Source: Euperipatoides rowelli
Taxonomy: Eukaryota; Onychophora; Udeonychophora; Euonychophora; Peripatopsidae
Length of the DNA stretch: 10,487 nucleotides
NCBI GenBank assembly: GCA_003024985.2
Contig: PXIH01S0007571.1
Direction: 5' to 3' (one strand)
The notes beneath the pieces were generated by a model that had not been told where the DNA came from, ran no database searches, and was given only the letters and a program-made list of their open reading frames with translations. The translations under genes were made by a program, and so were the position numbers. The stretch's first letter is position 1. Each line of letters opens with the position of its first letter. Shown here piece by piece: positions 7,443 to 10,487 of this stretch.

Positions 7443-8346
7443 CTTTTCAATTGAGAATTTATATTTTTATAGAATTTTATCTTTGTAGTATTGTTATTTT
7501 AAATATATTATCTTAATTAACCTACAATAATAACAACAGGTAATGGCATCATATGGCTGTGTATTGATTAACATCAGTGATTTAGTTTACTAAAGTGTAT
7601 GCACTAGCTATTTATCCACCATAACTTAAGTTTTAGAGCATACAATAGCATCCAATATATTAAACTGCTCCAGATATAACATGATGTGTACATTTTTCAA
7701 AATCTCTAAAGGTAAAGTTTTAGGAGTTTCCCTTAACCCTAATCCCTTATCCTTAAGTAGAAAAAAAACTGATGTATTTCTTGATCTGTACTAAACATAA
7801 ATAGCTGTAAAGTAGTTACAATGTAGCCAGCTACTTTTTTTAAAAAAAAATGTTGCAGTTTGTGGCGCATGGTTCTGTATATTGGCTGCATGAATAATGT
7901 AGTGTGGCTGATATTTTGATTTGTACTGCAATATGTTACCCATCTATGTAAATTAATACTACTAACCTGTATTGTATTATAACTGTAAATGAATTATGAT
8001 TATGTGAATTTAGTGAATAACAACATGAGTATTCTCATGGCCTTTGAGGGGTATGCTGGAAAGCTTTTTTTTTTGTCTGTGTGTGTGCCATCTTGTATGA
8101 AACATGGCTATGATACCTGATTGTAATGTTAAACAGAATAAATAATTTATTATATAACTAAAATGATTATAAAGTGTATTTAAGTGAAAAGTAGTTGGGG
8201 TATATTAATTTCAAAATAAAAATAATTGTAAGCCAGCAGTGATTACACTGGATTACCATTGATTGAACAAAAGCCTTTTATTAGATTATGAGTCTGATCC
8301 CCAAACTTTAAAAGGATTAGTGATTATTGTTATTTAAAGTATTTAA
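7443..8346. other. Non-coding stretch upstream of the copia relic
   Basis: No gene is supported. It contains a TTTTTTTAAAAAAAAA tract near 7834-7849, a short (TG)5 near 8083 and an AATAAA at 8137-8142. The last few hundred bases could include a 5' LTR and leader of the copia element, but without a second LTR copy in the window the borders cannot be set. Confidence 0.45.
8281..8297 (+). other. Candidate half-tRNA primer binding site
   Basis: TTAGATTATGAGTCTGA is complementary, with two differences, to the anticodon arm of elongator tRNA-Met as I remember it (CUCAUAAUCU loop region). It also fits tRNA-Lys(CUU) slightly less well. Drosophila copia primes from an internal tRNA-Met fragment, so an anticodon-arm primer site about 50 bp before gag is plausible. 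It could be coincidence. Confidence 0.3.
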
Positions 8347-9110
8347 CATGGATTCGAAGATTTACAAATTACCAAGTTAAATGGCAATAATTATTTTTTG
8401 TGGCGATTAAAAATAGAGATGCTCCTCCAAAAAGAGAAGTTGTGGAGCATGATTGAAAAACCAACTCCTGAGACAATGTCCAGTAAATGGAGGAGCAAGG
8501 ATCAGTGTGCCCGGGCCACTATTGGCCTTACTTTGGAGGACAGGGTTCTTGTTATTATCGTGAATTGCAAAACTGCAAAACAGGCATGGACACATTACAA
8601 AAAATGTATGAACATAAGGGACTCTCGAGTAGGTTACCTTTGTTAAAGAAGCTATATGGAATACACTATAACACATATGGTAACATGGAGGAGTATCTCA
8701 ACCAGATACAAGAAAATATTGAGAGTGATAGGGGAGGAAGTGAAAGATCGCCATTTAGTGGATATTGTTTTGTGTGGCCTGCCCAAACTTTAATTCACTG
8801 ATAACAGCACTAGAAACGAAAGATGGCGATAGTATGAAATTAGACTATGTTATGGAGAGGCTTCATGACAAGGCCTCAAGACAAGAAAATTCAAATATTA
8901 ATATACAGGAACATAATACAGCGATGTCAACATTTAATCAGCAAATCAAGAAGAAAAATAATATGCCAACAATGCGGAAATGCTAGTCATATATGGAGAT
9001 ATTGTTCTAAATTAAAAACAAATGTTCAAACTTTGGATCGTGAAAACACATCACAGCTTTCCTGTGTACCATGGAGAACTCCTCGTCAAGTGAGGAAAAG
9101 GCCAAATGCT
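8347..9110 (+). pseudogene. copia-type gag relic with CCHC zinc knuckle
   Basis: Gag is the retrotransposon's RNA-binding particle protein. The frame opens in LQITKLNGNNYFLWRLK, the typical 'F/LxGxNYxxW' start of the UBN2/Retrotran_gag_2 domain, followed by KLWSMIEKPTPE and TAKQAW. Near 8588 the sense shifts to another frame (MYEHKG; LLKKLYGIHY; NMEEYLNQIQE). Around 8775 it shifts again (FNSLITALETKDGDS; LDYVMERLHDKAS). The knuckle CQQCGNASHIWRYC (8964-9005) is a perfect CX2CX4HX4C and lies in a further frame. The only ATG at the expected start (8348) is one base out of frame with the domain. At least three frameshifts make it dead. About 250 codons is normal for gag through the knuckle. Confidence 0.85.
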
Positions 9111-9120
9111 TCACCAAGGC

Positions 9121-9411
9121 AGAGTGGGCTTTAAATGTATACAAAATGCCCATACACCTTTGCCTGACCAATGGATCGTTGATTCGCGAGTCAGTAGGCA
9201 TGTGACACCTATCAAAGAAGTTTGCAACAATTTTCTCTGCTTAAAAAACTGATTTGGATAAAAAATAACAGACGGAATAATTCTGAAAGCAATAGATAAG
9301 GGTAGTTTAACAATACATTGTTTAAATTTAGAACAATCTGTGATAAATTTAGAACTTAATAATGTTTTATATATTCTGGAGTTAAACATTCATCTGTTGT
9401 CAGGACAGTAA
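9121..9411 (+). pseudogene. copia aspartic protease relic with altered active site
   Basis: In one frame, QWIVDSRVSRHVTP is followed by stops at 9250-9252 and 9259-9261. The same frame then continues with DGIILKAIDKGSLTIH, NNVLYILELNIHLLS and a stop at 9409-9411. This is the retropepsin region of copia polyproteins, which processes Gag and Pol. The catalytic Asp (9181-9183) is retained. The Gly that normally follows Asp-Ser is Arg (CGA, 9187-9189), a CpG-containing codon consistent with point decay, and the next residue is Val. With the stops, the enzyme cannot be active. Confidence 0.75.
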
Positions 9412-9416
9412 CGGAT

Positions 9417-9725
9417 TTGTGTGAAAAAGGTTACATAGTGAATTTCTCAGGGAATGCATGTGCAATATATCTGAATGGAGTGATATGTGGCACAGATAAA
9501 AAATATAATAAGACATACATTCTGAATGGAAAGGAAAATACAGCTTGTGTTGAAATGAACGCTTCTCCTTGTTTGCATGTTTGGCATGGGAGATTGGGAC
9601 ACAGGGAAATAGAGGGAATTAAGTGATTATCTAAGGAAAATAAGGTGAATGATTTGAATATATATGCTTGTAATAACAGTGATTTTTGTTCTTCCTGCAA
9701 ATTTAGTTATATGAGACAGATCTAA
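9417..9725 (+). pseudogene. GAG-pre-integrase (HHCC zinc-binding) relic
   Basis: The frame reads LCEKGYIVNFSG and CAIYLNGVICGT, then VWHGRLGHREIEGIK, a TGA at 9624-9626, and further sense to FCSSCKFSYMRQI before TAA at 9723-9725. The two His of WHxRLGH and the CXXC at 9687-9698 form the HHCC zinc-binding pair of the N-terminal integrase region. The family context (between protease and integrase core) is exactly right. One in-frame stop, plus a frameshift just upstream near 9400, disables it. Confidence 0.8.
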
Positions 9726-9772
9726 TTTCTTACCAGCAATAAACAGGTATATAAGTCTTTTAAGTTACTTGT

Positions 9773-10206
9773 GACTTGTGCAGTCCAGTTACACCAGACA
9801 CAATGGGTGGAAAACAGTATTTGCTTACTGTCAATGATGACTTCTTAAACTTTACCATGTACTTTTTAAGAAATAAATCTGAAGCTGCTGAAAACATTAT
9901 AAATTTTATTAGAGAAGGAAAAATAAATTTGGATATCTACCTGAAGCAATTAGGTCAGGTGAAGGTGGCAAGTTTATGTGTGAAAAAATAGAACTGTTCT
10001 TAAAAAATAACGGAATAAAACACCAAACATCTGTAGTCCATACTCCCCAGCAAAACGGCAAAGCCGAAAGAAAGAACTTAAACCTTATGAACATGACTCG
10101 CAGCATGTTGAAATCAACAGGATTGCCTAAATCTCTATTGGGGGGGGGGGGGGCGGATGTGGTCACCACAGCTACATTTATGGAAGTTAATCAACACAGG
10201 CTTTGA
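9773..10206 (+). pseudogene. copia integrase catalytic core relic (DD35E, second Asp lost)
   Basis: This rve-type core inserts the element's cDNA into host DNA. The first acidic residue is the Asp at 9773-9775 (DLCSPV), followed by GGKQYLLTVNDDF and LRNKSEAAENIINFI. A frameshift between about 9905 and 9950 moves to AIRSGEGGKF, LKNNGIKHQ and HTPQQNGKAERKN. The third acidic residue is Glu at 10066-10068. The codon 36 positions earlier (9958-9960), where the second catalytic Asp belongs, is GGT (Gly). The spacing is that of DD35E. The frame then crosses a run of 14 G (10140-10153) into ADVVTTATF and stops at 10204-10206. Loss of the Asp, the frameshift and the G-run expansion all indicate a defunct copy. 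Confidence 0.85.
10140..10153 (+). repeat. Poly-G run of 14
   Basis: Fourteen consecutive G interrupt the integrase relic where copia elements usually have a short Trp-Gly stretch. It is a striking outlier in A+T-rich DNA and a likely slippage product. A sequencing or assembly length error is possible. Confidence 0.9.
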
Positions 10207-10229
10207 TTCTCGAAGTTAGCTAAGACTTT

Positions 10230-10487
10230 CGTGGGTTATCTTGTTTGTATACTGTTTTTCTTTTCCAAGAACTTGAGAGAGATATTTCAGAATACAATAA
10301 ATTGTATTTGCTTCCCTTACAAGATACCAATAAATATTTCTAGCCTAAATAAATATACCGCCTTATATTTGCTGCTATACAATAAGGGAATTTTGTATCA
10401 TCAATCTAAAATATTGGTGTTTTCTTGAATTCTTTATAGTAGTAAATCTATAATTTGTTTTTGTCAGCTGATTCAAATTATTATACA
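10230..10487. other. A+T-rich tail, nothing recognised
   Basis: A 65-codon open frame here (10231-10428) is Leu/Ile/Tyr-rich with no copia reverse transcriptase motif. No LTR-like match to the region before 8347 was seen. Confidence 0.4.

Larger units (their letters stand above)
8347..10213 (+). mobile_element. Decayed Ty1/copia (Pseudoviridae-type) retrotransposon fragment
   Basis: The remains follow the copia order gag, zinc knuckle, aspartic protease, GAG-pre-integrase, integrase core, all on the + strand but scattered over three frames with several stops. Integrase before reverse transcriptase is the copia arrangement. After the integrase core, the sequence loses coding sense near 10204-10230, and no reverse transcriptase or RNase H motifs follow. 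The element is therefore 3'-truncated as well as mutated. No LTR pair is seen within the window. The 3' border is approximate. Confidence 0.9.

Noticed and set aside
8277-8300. tRNA gene
   Set aside because: Only an anticodon-arm-like complement is present; no D arm, T arm or acceptor stem can be built.
8100-8346. 5' LTR of the copia element
   Set aside because: An AATAAA and a possible primer site are present, but there is no matching 3' copy in the window and no clear TG...CA border.
8407-8676. 89-codon minus-strand open frame
   Set aside because: Antisense shadow of the copia gag relic; the same applies to the minus-strand frames at 9007-9201, 9111-9389, 9431-9700 and 9909-10169.

Overview
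The window looks like A+T-rich, intron-dominated animal DNA, most probably from an arthropod. It holds one short coding exon with GT/AG splice borders inside kilobases of non-coding sequence, plus decayed mobile DNA and simple repeats. No bacterial-style gene packing, ribosome binding sites, rRNA, tRNA gene or CRISPR array is visible. The one host-gene feature is a 344-bp internal exon on the minus strand (4548-4891). It encodes a Ser/Gly/charged linker followed by the first half of an SH3 domain (RIFVALFDYDP ... EEELPFKEG), which I recognise as a RIM-binding protein (Rbp/RIMBP) of the presynaptic active zone. No other exon of the gene is visible, so nearly all of the rest is probably its introns: at least 4.5 kb downstream and 5.6 kb upstream of the exon in gene orientation.

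Layout on the + strand. 151-911 is a frame-broken coding relic: a proline-rich N-terminal part, then acidic and basic segments reminiscent of the N-terminal region of proteins encoded by large Maverick/Polinton-type DNA transposons. A small unrecognised open frame follows (1017-1133). 1134-3314 has no supported gene; it contains a ten-copy minisatellite (1332-1580), a 37-bp tandem duplication (1757-1830) and a small hairpin (1924-1956). 3315-3920 holds three consecutive, partly overlapping broken frames resembling the capsid/packaging gene block of a Polinton or adintovirus-like element: an ATPase C-terminus, a small basic protein with a Gly-rich hydrophobic tail, and the start of a third protein. 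A perfect 12-bp hairpin follows (3941-3970). After the Rbp exon, 4892-8346 is intronic or intergenic DNA with another perfect hairpin (6243-6278) and a 257-bp MITE-like element with long terminal inverted repeats (7186-7442). 8347-10213 is a decayed Ty1/copia retrotransposon fragment with gag, zinc knuckle, protease, GAG-pre-integrase and integrase core in the standard order, but no reverse transcriptase or RNase H. The remainder to 10487 is featureless A+T-rich DNA.

No intact novel system is present. The most interesting points are the paired Polinton-like relics in an intron of a synaptic gene, the MITE-like element, the inactivated catalytic positions of the copia relic with a possible half-tRNA primer site, and the fact that every recognisable element coding strand runs antisense to the host exon. 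Family assignments rest on reading motifs by eye and need database searches; frame-break positions are approximate.
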